From: Flavobacteriales bacterium
Lineage (GTDB): Bacteria; Bacteroidota; Bacteroidia; Flavobacteriales; Weeksellaceae
Direction of reading: 5' to 3'
Length of the DNA: 5,289 nucleotides
Assembly (NCBI GenBank): GCA_900770875.1
Contig: CAAGLV010000148.1
Coordinates: 1-5,289 of the forward strand
Shown here: positions 1 to 5,289 of the stretch, one piece after another
Layout: the number at the start of each line of letters is the position of its first letter
Position numbering within the stretch: the first letter of the stretch is position 1
Notes under the pieces: generated by a model
Told to the model about the DNA's origin: nothing
Databases searched by the model: none
What the model saw: the letters and a program-made list of their open reading frames with translations, nothing else
Translations under genes and position numbers: made by a program

Positions 1-9
1 GTTTTAATT

Positions 10-1452
10 TTATTCTAATATATATTTTAATCGATAACTAAACATGCCTCGTTCTTTAATTAAATCGGCAACACCTTCGGGACATTCGTCTTCCCAGCCC
101 GATTCGCCTTTTGCAATTTTCTTTAAGATTTTGCGCGAATAGCAGTTTAAGTATTCTTTATTGTAATTTAAAATATCTTCTATACGGCCATTATATAAAA
201 AGTATTTATATAGCTCGTGCAAGTTATCGCTTACTTTTAAGTTTTTAGATGTTAATAAGATATCCTTTTCTTGATCTAAATATGGATATAAATAGATTTT
301 TACATTCTTTTTAAATAATTTACCAAAAGCTTCCATAATGCCGCCAGGTAAATTATCGTAATAATGTTCGTTAAAAATTTCTAACAGATTATTTACACCC
401 ATTGCTAATCCAATTTTGGTTTGGTTACGTGTAAATTGTGTAAAATAATCGGTTAATTTATAATATTCGGAAAAGTTAGAGATAATTACGTTGTAGCCTA
501 ATTTTCCGATGATATCGGCACGATCTAAAAAATCTCTTTCGTCTAATTTACCTTCGATACCTGTTGCCATTAGGTTAGATAATGTAATTTCGAAAAGAAT
601 TTCGGTATTGTCTTTTTTTACACCATCTTCTTGTTTAAAAACTTCTAAACCACCTTTAAACATATCCATATTCACATTCATAAAAGGACGAAACGATCCT
701 CGGATAGCAAATATGTTTTTTTTGTACAGTAAATCGGCAGGTAAAATATTTTTTCCTTCGGGATTAAAAACAACAACATCAGTCATTCCGTTTTTAACCA
801 ATTGCAACGACATTAATCGGTTATCGACATATTTAAAATGCGGACCTCTAAAATTAATCATATCAATTTCTAGCTGATCTTTATCTAAAGTATCATACAA
901 AGAATTAATTAATCGACGTGGATTATCGTAATAATAATAGGCGCCATAAATTAAATTAACTCCCAAAACACCAAGTGTTTCCTGCTGCAATTGCGCCGAG
1001 TTTTCTTTAAATTTTACATGTAGAATAATTTCGTTTGCTTTTTCGTCTTCTACATTTAATTTAAATCGAATTCCAACCCAGCCGTGTCCTTCGTTCTTTT
1101 TAGCATAATCAATAGTTGTTACAGTGTTGGCATAAGTAAAGAAAGCTTTTTCTGCATATAAATCGTGCGTTAAGCGTTCTCTCATTAGGTCAATTTCGTG
1201 GTCGAGCATTTTTTTTAAACGAGCTTGTGTAACATAACGTTTGTTTTCTTCGACACCATAAATCGAATCAGACATTTCTTTATCGTAAGCACTCATTGCT
1301 TTAGCAACTGTACCCGAAGCAGCACCTGCACGGTAAAAAAATCGAACTGTTTCTTGTCCGGCACCAATTTCAGCAAACGAACCATATATTTTTGAATTAA
1401 GGTTAATTTCTAGCGCTTTTTGTTTTGGCGTAAGAACTTGTTGTAAAGCCAT
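10..1452 (-). CDS. Conserved Bacteroidota protein of unknown function, 480 aa
   Basis: A complete 480-residue reading frame ending in TAA at 10-12. I chose the start at 1452-1450 (MALQQVLTPKQKALEIN), although an in-frame ATG lies 11 codons upstream at 1485. The region after MALQ looks like the conserved N-terminus of the family, and the longer form would leave only 6 bases to the divergent gene. There is no signal peptide and no membrane segment, so the protein is probably cytosolic. Visible conserved-looking blocks are FAEIGAGQETVRFF (residues 26-39), AGAASGTVAKAMSAYDKEMSD (about 42-62), GHGWVGIRF (122-130), QQETLGVLGVNLIYGAYY (156-173), VDNRLMSLQLVKNGMTDVVVF (209-229), LPADLLYKKN (237-246), IRGSFRP (250-256) and LAMGVNNLLEIFNEHYY (349-365). 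From memory, close homologues occur across Bacteroidota, some labelled as TonB-dependent receptor or nicotinate-nucleotide adenylyltransferase. I see no plug, barrel or adenylyltransferase HxGH motif to support either label, so I assign no function. Confidence 0.9.
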   Translation of the reverse strand: MALQQVLTPKQKALEINLNSKIYGSFAEIGAGQETVRFFYRAGAASGTVAKAMSAYDKEMSDSIYGVEENKRYVTQARLKKMLDHEIDLMRERLTHDLYAEKAFFTYANTVTTIDYAKKNEGHGWVGIRFKLNVEDEKANEIILHVKFKENSAQLQQETLGVLGVNLIYGAYYYYDNPRRLINSLYDTLDKDQLEIDMINFRGPHFKYVDNRLMSLQLVKNGMTDVVVFNPEGKNILPADLLYKKNIFAIRGSFRPFMNVNMDMFKGGLEVFKQEDGVKKDNTEILFEITLSNLMATGIEGKLDERDFLDRADIIGKLGYNVIISNFSEYYKLTDYFTQFTRNQTKIGLAMGVNNLLEIFNEHYYDNLPGGIMEAFGKLFKKNVKIYLYPYLDQEKDILLTSKNLKVSDNLHELYKYFLYNGRIEDILNYNKEYLNCYSRKILKKIAKGESGWEDECPEGVADLIKERGMFSYRLKYILE

Positions 1453-1473
1453 AAAAAAATCAATTGTTTGTAG

Positions 1474-1504
1474 TAAATTTACCAAAGAATTATGGCTAAA
1501 TCAA
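1474..1504 (-). promoter_or_regulatory. Probable promoter of the 480-aa unknown gene
   Basis: On the minus strand, TTG (1504-1502) is followed after exactly 20 bases by TAAATTTA (1481-1474). This matches the Bacteroidota -33/-7 pattern TTG...TAnnTTTG except for the last base. Transcription would begin near 1468, giving a leader of about 15 bases before the ATG at 1452. That also favours the shorter start, because the upstream ATG at 1485 would lie inside the promoter. The promoter overlaps the first codons of the divergent hydrolase gene. TAAATTTA sits inside the palindrome GTAAATTTAC (1473-1482), so the -7 element reads the same on both strands, but no suitably spaced TTG exists for the plus direction. 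Confidence 0.4.
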
Positions 1505-2274
1505 AATTAAAGATACATTTTTTAGGAACTGGTACTTCTCAGGGAATTCCGGTTATAGGAAGCGATCATCCTGTCTGTCTGTCTGATAATCCGAAAGATA
1601 AGCGCCTTCGGTCATCGATTTTATTAGAAAAAAATGGAAAAGTTTTAACGATAGATTGCGGTCCCGACTTTAGACAACAGATGTTGCGAGTAAATGCACA
1701 GTGCTTAGATGGAATCTTATTTACACACGAGCATACCGACCATGTTTTAGGATTAGATGATATTCGTCCGTTGGTTTTTAAATCGGGAAAAGATATGCCA
1801 ATTTACGGTTTAAAACGTGTATTAGATGAGTTGCATTTACGTTTTAATTACATTTTTCAGGAAAATAAATATCCAGGAGTGCCAACTGTAATCGAAAATG
1901 AAGTAGAGTATAAATCGTTTAAAATTTTTGATTTCGAAATCGAGCCAATTTCTATTTTACACGGAAACTTACCTATTTTAGGTTATATTATCGATCAGAA
2001 ATTTGCTTATTTAACTGATGTAAAATCGATACCAGACGAATCTTTAAAAAAATTAAAAAACTTAGATGTTTTGGTAATTAGTGCATTACGAAAAGAGATT
2101 GAACATTTTTCGCATTTATTATTAGACGAATCAATTGCTTATGCCAAGCAGATAGGAGCAAAACAAACCTATTTTACACATATTTCGCATTATTTAGGTT
2201 TTCACGACGAAGTAAACAGCGAATTACCTGATACAATGCATTTAGCCTACGATACGTTAGAAATTATTTTATAA
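1492..2274 (+). CDS. PhnP-like metallo-beta-lactamase-fold hydrolase
   Basis: A complete 260-residue protein of the metallo-beta-lactamase fold, closest by motif to the PhnP/COG1235 group. PhnP itself is a phosphoribosyl cyclic phosphate phosphodiesterase. The N-terminus has the family opening FLGTGTSQGIPVIG (10-23) and the block NPKDKRLRSS (33-42). The core metal motif is THEHTDH (78-84, giving H79, H81, D83 and H84), followed by GLDDIRPL. Further likely ligands are H157 (ILHGN), D176 (YLTDVKSIP) and H230 (FTHISH). The paired cysteines seen in some PhnP relatives after the first glycine-rich loop are reduced to a single C29, so a structural zinc site may be missing. No signal peptide is present, so it should be cytosolic. 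No other phosphonate gene is nearby, and the actual substrate could be another phosphodiester. The start is the first ATG after the divergent spacer. There is no Shine-Dalgarno sequence, and no terminator follows before the tRNA gene. Confidence 0.93.
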   Translation: MAKSKLKIHFLGTGTSQGIPVIGSDHPVCLSDNPKDKRLRSSILLEKNGKVLTIDCGPDFRQQMLRVNAQCLDGILFTHEHTDHVLGLDDIRPLVFKSGKDMPIYGLKRVLDELHLRFNYIFQENKYPGVPTVIENEVEYKSFKIFDFEIEPISILHGNLPILGYIIDQKFAYLTDVKSIPDESLKKLKNLDVLVISALRKEIEHFSHLLLDESIAYAKQIGAKQTYFTHISHYLGFHDEVNSELPDTMHLAYDTLEIIL

Positions 2275-2280
2275 AGAATG

Positions 2281-2311
2281 TTGTAAAGTATAAAACAGTC
2301 GCTTATATTTG
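2281..2311 (+). promoter_or_regulatory. Promoter of the tRNA-Leu gene
   Basis: TTG at 2281-2283 and TATATTTG at 2304-2311 are separated by 20 bases, a full match to the Bacteroidota housekeeping pattern TTG-N(about 17-23)-TAnnTTTG. Transcription would begin about 6 bases after the -7 element, leaving a short leader of roughly 8-10 bases before the mature tRNA at 2326. It lies entirely in the 51-base gap after the hydrolase stop codon. Confidence 0.75.
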
Positions 2312-2325
2312 CAGACAACTCTGAA

Positions 2326-2405
2326 GCCTAGATGGCGGAATTGGTAGACGCGCACGACTCAAACTCGTGTTCTTCGGAGTGCGGGTTCGATTCCCGCTCT
2401 AGGTA
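2326..2405 (+). tRNA. tRNA-Leu (anticodon CAA)
   Basis: An 80-base cloverleaf reading UUG codons. The acceptor stem is GCCTAGA (2326-2332) with TCTAGGT (2398-2404), whose first pair is a G-U wobble. The D arm contains AATTGGTAGA. The anticodon stem is CACGA (2353-2357) with TCGTG (2365-2369), enclosing the seven-base loop CTCAAAC, so the anticodon is CAA at 2360-2362, preceded by the invariant T33. A variable arm of 11 bases (2370-2380) with a short CT/AG stem marks a class II tRNA. The T arm is GCGGG, loop TTCGATT, CCCGC (2381-2397). The discriminator is A2405. CCA is not encoded (the next bases are CAA), so it must be added after 3' processing. Own promoter upstream, terminator immediately downstream. 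Confidence 0.97.
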
Positions 2406-2406
2406 C

Positions 2407-2437
2407 AAAGACTTAAGAATTTCTTAAGTCTTTTTTT
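2407..2437 (+). terminator. Intrinsic terminator after tRNA-Leu
   Basis: A perfect 12-bp inverted repeat, AAAGACTTAAGA (2407-2418) with TCTTAAGTCTTT (2422-2433) and loop ATT, runs directly into a T tract ending at 2437. It begins two bases after the mature tRNA 3' end, so it serves the tRNA and any read-through from the hydrolase gene. It also insulates the glycosyltransferase gene. The stem is symmetric, but the reverse strand has no comparable long T run. Confidence 0.9.
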
Positions 2438-2560
2438 ATTTCATTAAAACATAAATTCACCCGAATTTAACTATTTATAATTATTTATTTTACATTTCTT
2501 TAACAGCTAACGGCATACTTATTGTCCGTATTAAGTAATTAATTATAAAGTTATCGTAAA
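2438..2560 (+). promoter_or_regulatory. Leader/control region of the glycosyltransferase gene
   Basis: This is 123 bases of A+T-rich sequence between the tRNA terminator and the next start codon, and it must hold the promoter for the glycosyltransferase. I find no good TTG/TAnnTTTG pair. TACATTTC (2491-2498) matches the -7 element at all but one position but has no TTG at a proper distance. An inverted repeat, TACTTA (2516-2521) and TAAGTA (2532-2537) with a 10-base spacer, lies 24-45 bases before the start codon and could be an operator or chance. A smaller ACGG/CCGT pair (2510-2513, 2526-2529) interleaves with it. Confidence 0.35.
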
Positions 2561-4033
2561 ATGCCAGATGAACATTTCGAAAGAATTGTAGCTAAAATGG
2601 AGTTAGAGCCAATAGAGAATGCAGAAGTTGAGAAGAGATTAAATGAAAAAGTAAAAAAGCGACAAGCTCGAAATAAATTTATCGAAAGAATTTCTAAAAA
2701 TTGTTTAAAGAAGAGAGATTATGCTGTAATTATAGTAAGTTTTGTAGTGATGATTGCTTCTATTGCTTTGATGTTTATTTTTCAAGAAGAATTTTTAGCA
2801 TGGCATAATTCGCGGTTAGAGACAATTTTAGGATTAGTTGTTTATCTTCTTGGTTTTGTTGCATCAATATTTAGTTTACTTTTCTTGGTTTATTTAGCAT
2901 TTTTATATTCAAAATATAAAGTTGTAGAAAGTGTTACCGACAATCAATTACTAAAATGTACAGTAATTGTACCTGCTTATAACGAAGGTAAATTGGTTTA
3001 CGATACGTTGTTAAGTTTAGTTGATAGCAATTATCCAGCAGAAAAGTTAGAAATTTTAGCGATAGACGATGGCAGTAAAGATGATACTTGGCAATGGTTA
3101 TTAAAAGCAAAAGAAATTTTAGGCGATAGAGTAACAATTCTTCAACAACCTAAAAACATGGGGAAACGCCATGCGCTTTACCGTGGTTTTAAAATAGGAA
3201 CAGGAGAAGTATTTATTACTGTAGATAGCGATTCGATTGTAGACGATAATACCATCCGAAATTTAGTTAGTCCATTTGTGGTTAAACAAGATTGCGGAGC
3301 TGTTGCAGGTAATATCAGAGTTTTAAATAAAGAAAATGGTTTATTGCCAAAAATGTTAAACGTAAGTTTTACTTTTAGTTTCGAGTTTGTGCGATCGGCT
3401 CAAAGTGTGTTAGGTTCTGTTTTTTGTACGCCAGGTGCGTTGGCTGCTTACCGTAGAGATGCAATTTTAAATTGTGTAGAAGAGTGGGTTAACCAATCGT
3501 TTATGGGAAAACCAAGTGCAATTGGCGAAGACCGAGCCTTAACAAATATGATTCTTAAACAAGGATTAAACGTTTTTTTTCAGAAAAATTCTGTTGTTTA
3601 TACTAACATTCCTTCACGATATACCAATTTATATAAAATGCTAATTCGATGGGAACGAAGCAATGTTCGCGAAAGCATTATGATGGCAAAATTTGCTTTC
3701 TCAAAATTTAGAGAAGGAAATAAAACAGCAATACGCTTTATGTTAATGATGCAATGGTTAAAATTAATTATGGCCATTCCGTTTTTCTTTGTATTACTGT
3801 ATTTTATTATAGCACATCCTTTATTGTTTATTTCGAGCAGTTTATCAGGGATTTTAATTTTCTCGAGTATCCAGATGTTATTTTATGCTAAAAAATACAA
3901 CTTTAGCGAAGCGTTATTAGCTTACGTATACAGTATTTTTTACATGTTTACGTTGTTTTGGATTACACCTTATGCAATTATAACAGCCGGAAAAAGTGGT
4001 TGGTTAACTCGAGAATTACCATCAACCAATTAA
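2561..4033 (+). CDS. Processive-type GT2 membrane glycosyltransferase (hyaluronan/chitin-synthase-like)
   Basis: A complete 490-residue inner-membrane protein that probably polymerises a sugar from a nucleotide-sugar donor in the cytosol. A Lys/Glu-rich cytosolic segment (1-52) precedes two membrane helices (about 54-74 and 88-115). The GT2 catalytic domain (about 131-370) opens with TVIVPAYNE (134-142). It carries DDGS (169-172) and DSDS (222-225) for donor and metal binding, the acceptor-region block TPGALAAYRRD (290-300), the catalytic-base motif GEDR (322-325) and RWERSNVRES (363-372). About three hydrophobic helices follow (392-415, 419-441, 450-474), ending in SGWLTRELP. GEDRALTN and RWERS..RES resemble hyaluronan synthase and NodC rather than cellulose or PgaC-type enzymes. 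The Q residues of the QxxRW processivity motif are replaced (MLIRW, 360-364). No sugar-precursor or export gene is next to it, so the product cannot be named. It is a single-gene unit between two terminators. No Shine-Dalgarno sequence precedes the ATG. Confidence 0.92.
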   Translation: MPDEHFERIVAKMELEPIENAEVEKRLNEKVKKRQARNKFIERISKNCLKKRDYAVIIVSFVVMIASIALMFIFQEEFLAWHNSRLETILGLVVYLLGFVASIFSLLFLVYLAFLYSKYKVVESVTDNQLLKCTVIVPAYNEGKLVYDTLLSLVDSNYPAEKLEILAIDDGSKDDTWQWLLKAKEILGDRVTILQQPKNMGKRHALYRGFKIGTGEVFITVDSDSIVDDNTIRNLVSPFVVKQDCGAVAGNIRVLNKENGLLPKMLNVSFTFSFEFVRSAQSVLGSVFCTPGALAAYRRDAILNCVEEWVNQSFMGKPSAIGEDRALTNMILKQGLNVFFQKNSVVYTNIPSRYTNLYKMLIRWERSNVRESIMMAKFAFSKFREGNKTAIRFMLMMQWLKLIMAIPFFFVLLYFIIAHPLLFISSSLSGILIFSSIQMLFYAKKYNFSEALLAYVYSIFYMFTLFWITPYAIITAGKSGWLTRELPSTN

Positions 4034-4047
4034 TGATATTTTTTTAG

Positions 4048-4075
4048 AAAAGCCTCCATTTTGGAGGCTTTTTTT
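4048..4075 (+). terminator. Intrinsic terminator after the glycosyltransferase gene
   Basis: The stem AAAGCCTCCA (4049-4058) pairs with TGGAGGCTTT (4062-4071) around the loop TTT, and one more A-T pair is possible (4048 with 4072). A run of T follows to 4075. It starts 15 bases after the stop codon at 4031-4033. The G+C-rich stem core is clear in an otherwise A+T-rich background. It separates the glycosyltransferase transcript from the following amidohydrolase gene. Confidence 0.93.
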
Positions 4076-4157
4076 ATTTTAAATATAATCAGCTGTAAAT
4101 CAATAGTGTATTTTGTTTTTTTGCTAAATTTAATTTACCACAAAAAAATAAATTAGC

Positions 4158-5289
4158 ATGAAAACACTAATTAAAAATGGACTTTTTTATTCGGGTGATA
4201 AGGATGAAAAAGCAACTATAAAACATTTTTTGATTAACGAAGATGGTTTGATTGAGAATATATCTTCAGATCCAATTTTAGAACAAGATTACCATGTTAT
4301 AGATGCCACTGATAAATGGATTACGCCAGGATTTTTAGATTGTCATACACATTACGATGCCGAAGTTATTGCATCGCCAGGATTAAAAGAATCTGCTCGA
4401 CATGGCATTACAACTGTAATTTTAGGAAGTTGTTCGGTTTCGGCAATTTATAATAATCCCGAAGAAACAAGCGATTGTTTTACGCGAGTAGAAGCTATTC
4501 CGCGCGATGTAATGTTGCCATTATTAGAAAAAGAAAAATCGTGGAATAATGTAAAGGAATGGAAAAATTACATCGAAAATAAAGCTCTCGGAATTAATGT
4601 TGCTGCATTTGTAGGACATTCAGATTTACGTATAAAAGCAATGGGAATAGAACGTTCTTTAAAAGAAAACGTTCAGGCAACAAAAGAAGAACAAAATTTA
4701 ATGGAAAGTTTATTAAACGAAGCTTTAGCTGAAGGTTTTGTAGGGCTTTCTACAATGGATAATCCTTGGGATAAAATGGATGGCGATAAATATTGGTCGC
4801 ATAAAACACCATCTTTTTATTCGAGCTGGAAAGAACGAAAAAATTTAATCGAATTACTCCGAAAAAATGATGCCATTTTACAAGGTGCTCCAAATTTAGT
4901 AACGCGTATTAGTGCGGTTAATTACATGTTGGCAAGTGCCGGAATTTTTAGAAAACCATTAAAAACAACAATGATTGCTTTAATGGATATGATTGGCGAT
5001 CGTTATATTTTTCCGTTAGTTAGTAAAAGCGTAAGTTTAGTAAATAAAGGATTAAATGCCGATTTTAGGATGCAATCGCCTCCTGTTCCTTTTACTGTTT
5101 ATTACGATGGTGTAGATTCGGTAATGTTCGAAGAGTTTCCGGCCGGAGAAGCAATGCGTCATTTAGCAAAAAACATCGACGAGCGAAACGAATTAATTAG
5201 AGATCCAACATTTCGAGAAAATTTTAAACAAGAGATTAAGAAAAAATTTGCACCAAAAGTTTGGCATAAAGATTTAAGAGATCGGAAGA
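4158..5289 (+). CDS. Amidohydrolase, D-aminoacylase / N-acyl-D-glutamate deacylase type (3' end cut off)
   Basis: An open frame of 377 codons running off the window end. The family is usually around 500-570 residues, so roughly the last third is missing. It likely hydrolyses an N-acyl-D-amino acid or related amide. The N-terminus has the small beta domain of the amidohydrolase superfamily, then WITPGFLDCHTHYDAEV (54-70) with the metal motif H63-x-H65, followed by HGITTVILGSCSVS (82-95), where C92 corresponds to the metal-binding Cys of D-aminoacylases. FVGHSDLR (151-158) matches the conserved VGHxxLR block, and GFVGLST (193-199) is also typical. The segment RDPTFRENF (348-356) recalls N-acyl-D-aspartate/glutamate deacylases (COG3653). 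The later histidine motifs of classical D-aminoacylase are not evident. No signal peptide is seen. The start ATG is preceded by an A-rich stretch without Shine-Dalgarno. The 82-base gap upstream contains TATTTTG and TAAATTTA (4125-4132) as weak -7 candidates without a well-placed TTG. Confidence 0.88.
   Translation, partial: MKTLIKNGLFYSGDKDEKATIKHFLINEDGLIENISSDPILEQDYHVIDATDKWITPGFLDCHTHYDAEVIASPGLKESARHGITTVILGSCSVSAIYNNPEETSDCFTRVEAIPRDVMLPLLEKEKSWNNVKEWKNYIENKALGINVAAFVGHSDLRIKAMGIERSLKENVQATKEEQNLMESLLNEALAEGFVGLSTMDNPWDKMDGDKYWSHKTPSFYSSWKERKNLIELLRKNDAILQGAPNLVTRISAVNYMLASAGIFRKPLKTTMIALMDMIGDRYIFPLVSKSVSLVNKGLNADFRMQSPPVPFTVYYDGVDSVMFEEFPAGEAMRHLAKNIDERNELIRDPTFRENFKQEIKKKFAPKVWHKDLRDRK

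Noticed and set aside
509..877. A 122-codon plus-strand open frame inside the unknown gene
   Set aside because: It lies wholly antisense to the convincing 480-residue frame, has Ser/Lys/Ile-rich non-domain composition and no start context. It is a shadow of the real gene.
1387..1394. TATTTTTG, a full match to the -7 consensus, as promoter of the hydrolase gene
   Set aside because: The nearest upstream TTG (1354-1356) is 30 bases away, outside the usual range, and the element falls in coding sequence of the minus-strand gene. Chance match in A+T-rich DNA is likely.
1453..1485. Upstream ATG at 1485 as start of the unknown gene
   Set aside because: The extra 11 residues (MVNLLQTIDFF) precede the family-like start MALQQVLTPKQKA, would leave a 6-base divergent gap, and would place the start codon within the likely promoter.
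1492..2274. Identification of the hydrolase as tRNase Z because of the adjacent tRNA
   Set aside because: The THEHTDHVLGLDD context and the NPKDKRLRSS block fit the PhnP/COG1235 group rather than tRNase Z, and the length and motif order do not show a tRNase Z exosite.
2934..3137. A 67-codon minus-strand open frame inside the glycosyltransferase gene
   Set aside because: It is antisense to the catalytic-domain region with DDGS. The Leu/Tyr-rich composition reflects TTA-rich codons read on the other strand.
4109..4132. TATTTTG and TAAATTTA as promoter of the amidohydrolase gene
   Set aside because: The first is one base short of the consensus, the second has a wrong last base, and neither has a TTG 17-23 bases upstream. 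It is kept only as a remark in the gene entry.

Overview
The window looks like an ordinary chromosomal stretch from a Bacteroidota bacterium, most probably order Flavobacteriales. The DNA is strongly A+T-rich and Leu is mostly encoded by TTA. No start codon has a recognisable Shine-Dalgarno sequence; the leaders are A-rich instead. The tRNA gene has no encoded CCA. In front of the tRNA is a near-perfect flavobacterial promoter, TTG followed after 20 bases by TATATTTG, matching the known -33/-7 consensus TTG...TAnnTTTG. The genus cannot be fixed from this sequence alone.

Layout from left to right. A minus-strand gene (10-1452) encodes a 480-residue cytosolic protein of a conserved but functionally unassigned Bacteroidota family. 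A 39-base divergent spacer separates it from a plus-strand gene (1492-2274) for a PhnP-like metallo-beta-lactamase-fold hydrolase. A tRNA-Leu(CAA) gene with its own promoter and a strong intrinsic terminator follows at 2326-2405. After a 123-base A+T-rich leader comes a 490-residue membrane glycosyltransferase of family GT2 (2561-4033), resembling hyaluronan/chitin-oligosaccharide synthases, closed by a second intrinsic terminator. The last gene (4158 to the window edge, cut off) encodes an amidohydrolase of the D-aminoacylase / N-acyl-D-glutamate deacylase type.

The genes do not form one pathway. Terminators at 2407-2437 and 4048-4075 isolate the glycosyltransferase as a single-gene unit. 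The hydrolase gene has no terminator of its own, so its transcript probably runs through the tRNA and stops at the tRNA terminator. The left pair is divergently arranged, and the likely promoter of the minus-strand gene overlaps the first codons of the hydrolase gene.

I see no mobile element, CRISPR array, phage gene, pseudogene or defence system. The points most worth following up are the unassigned 480-residue family, the altered QxxRW motif in the synthase-like glycosyltransferase, and the apparently rearranged metal site in the amidohydrolase.
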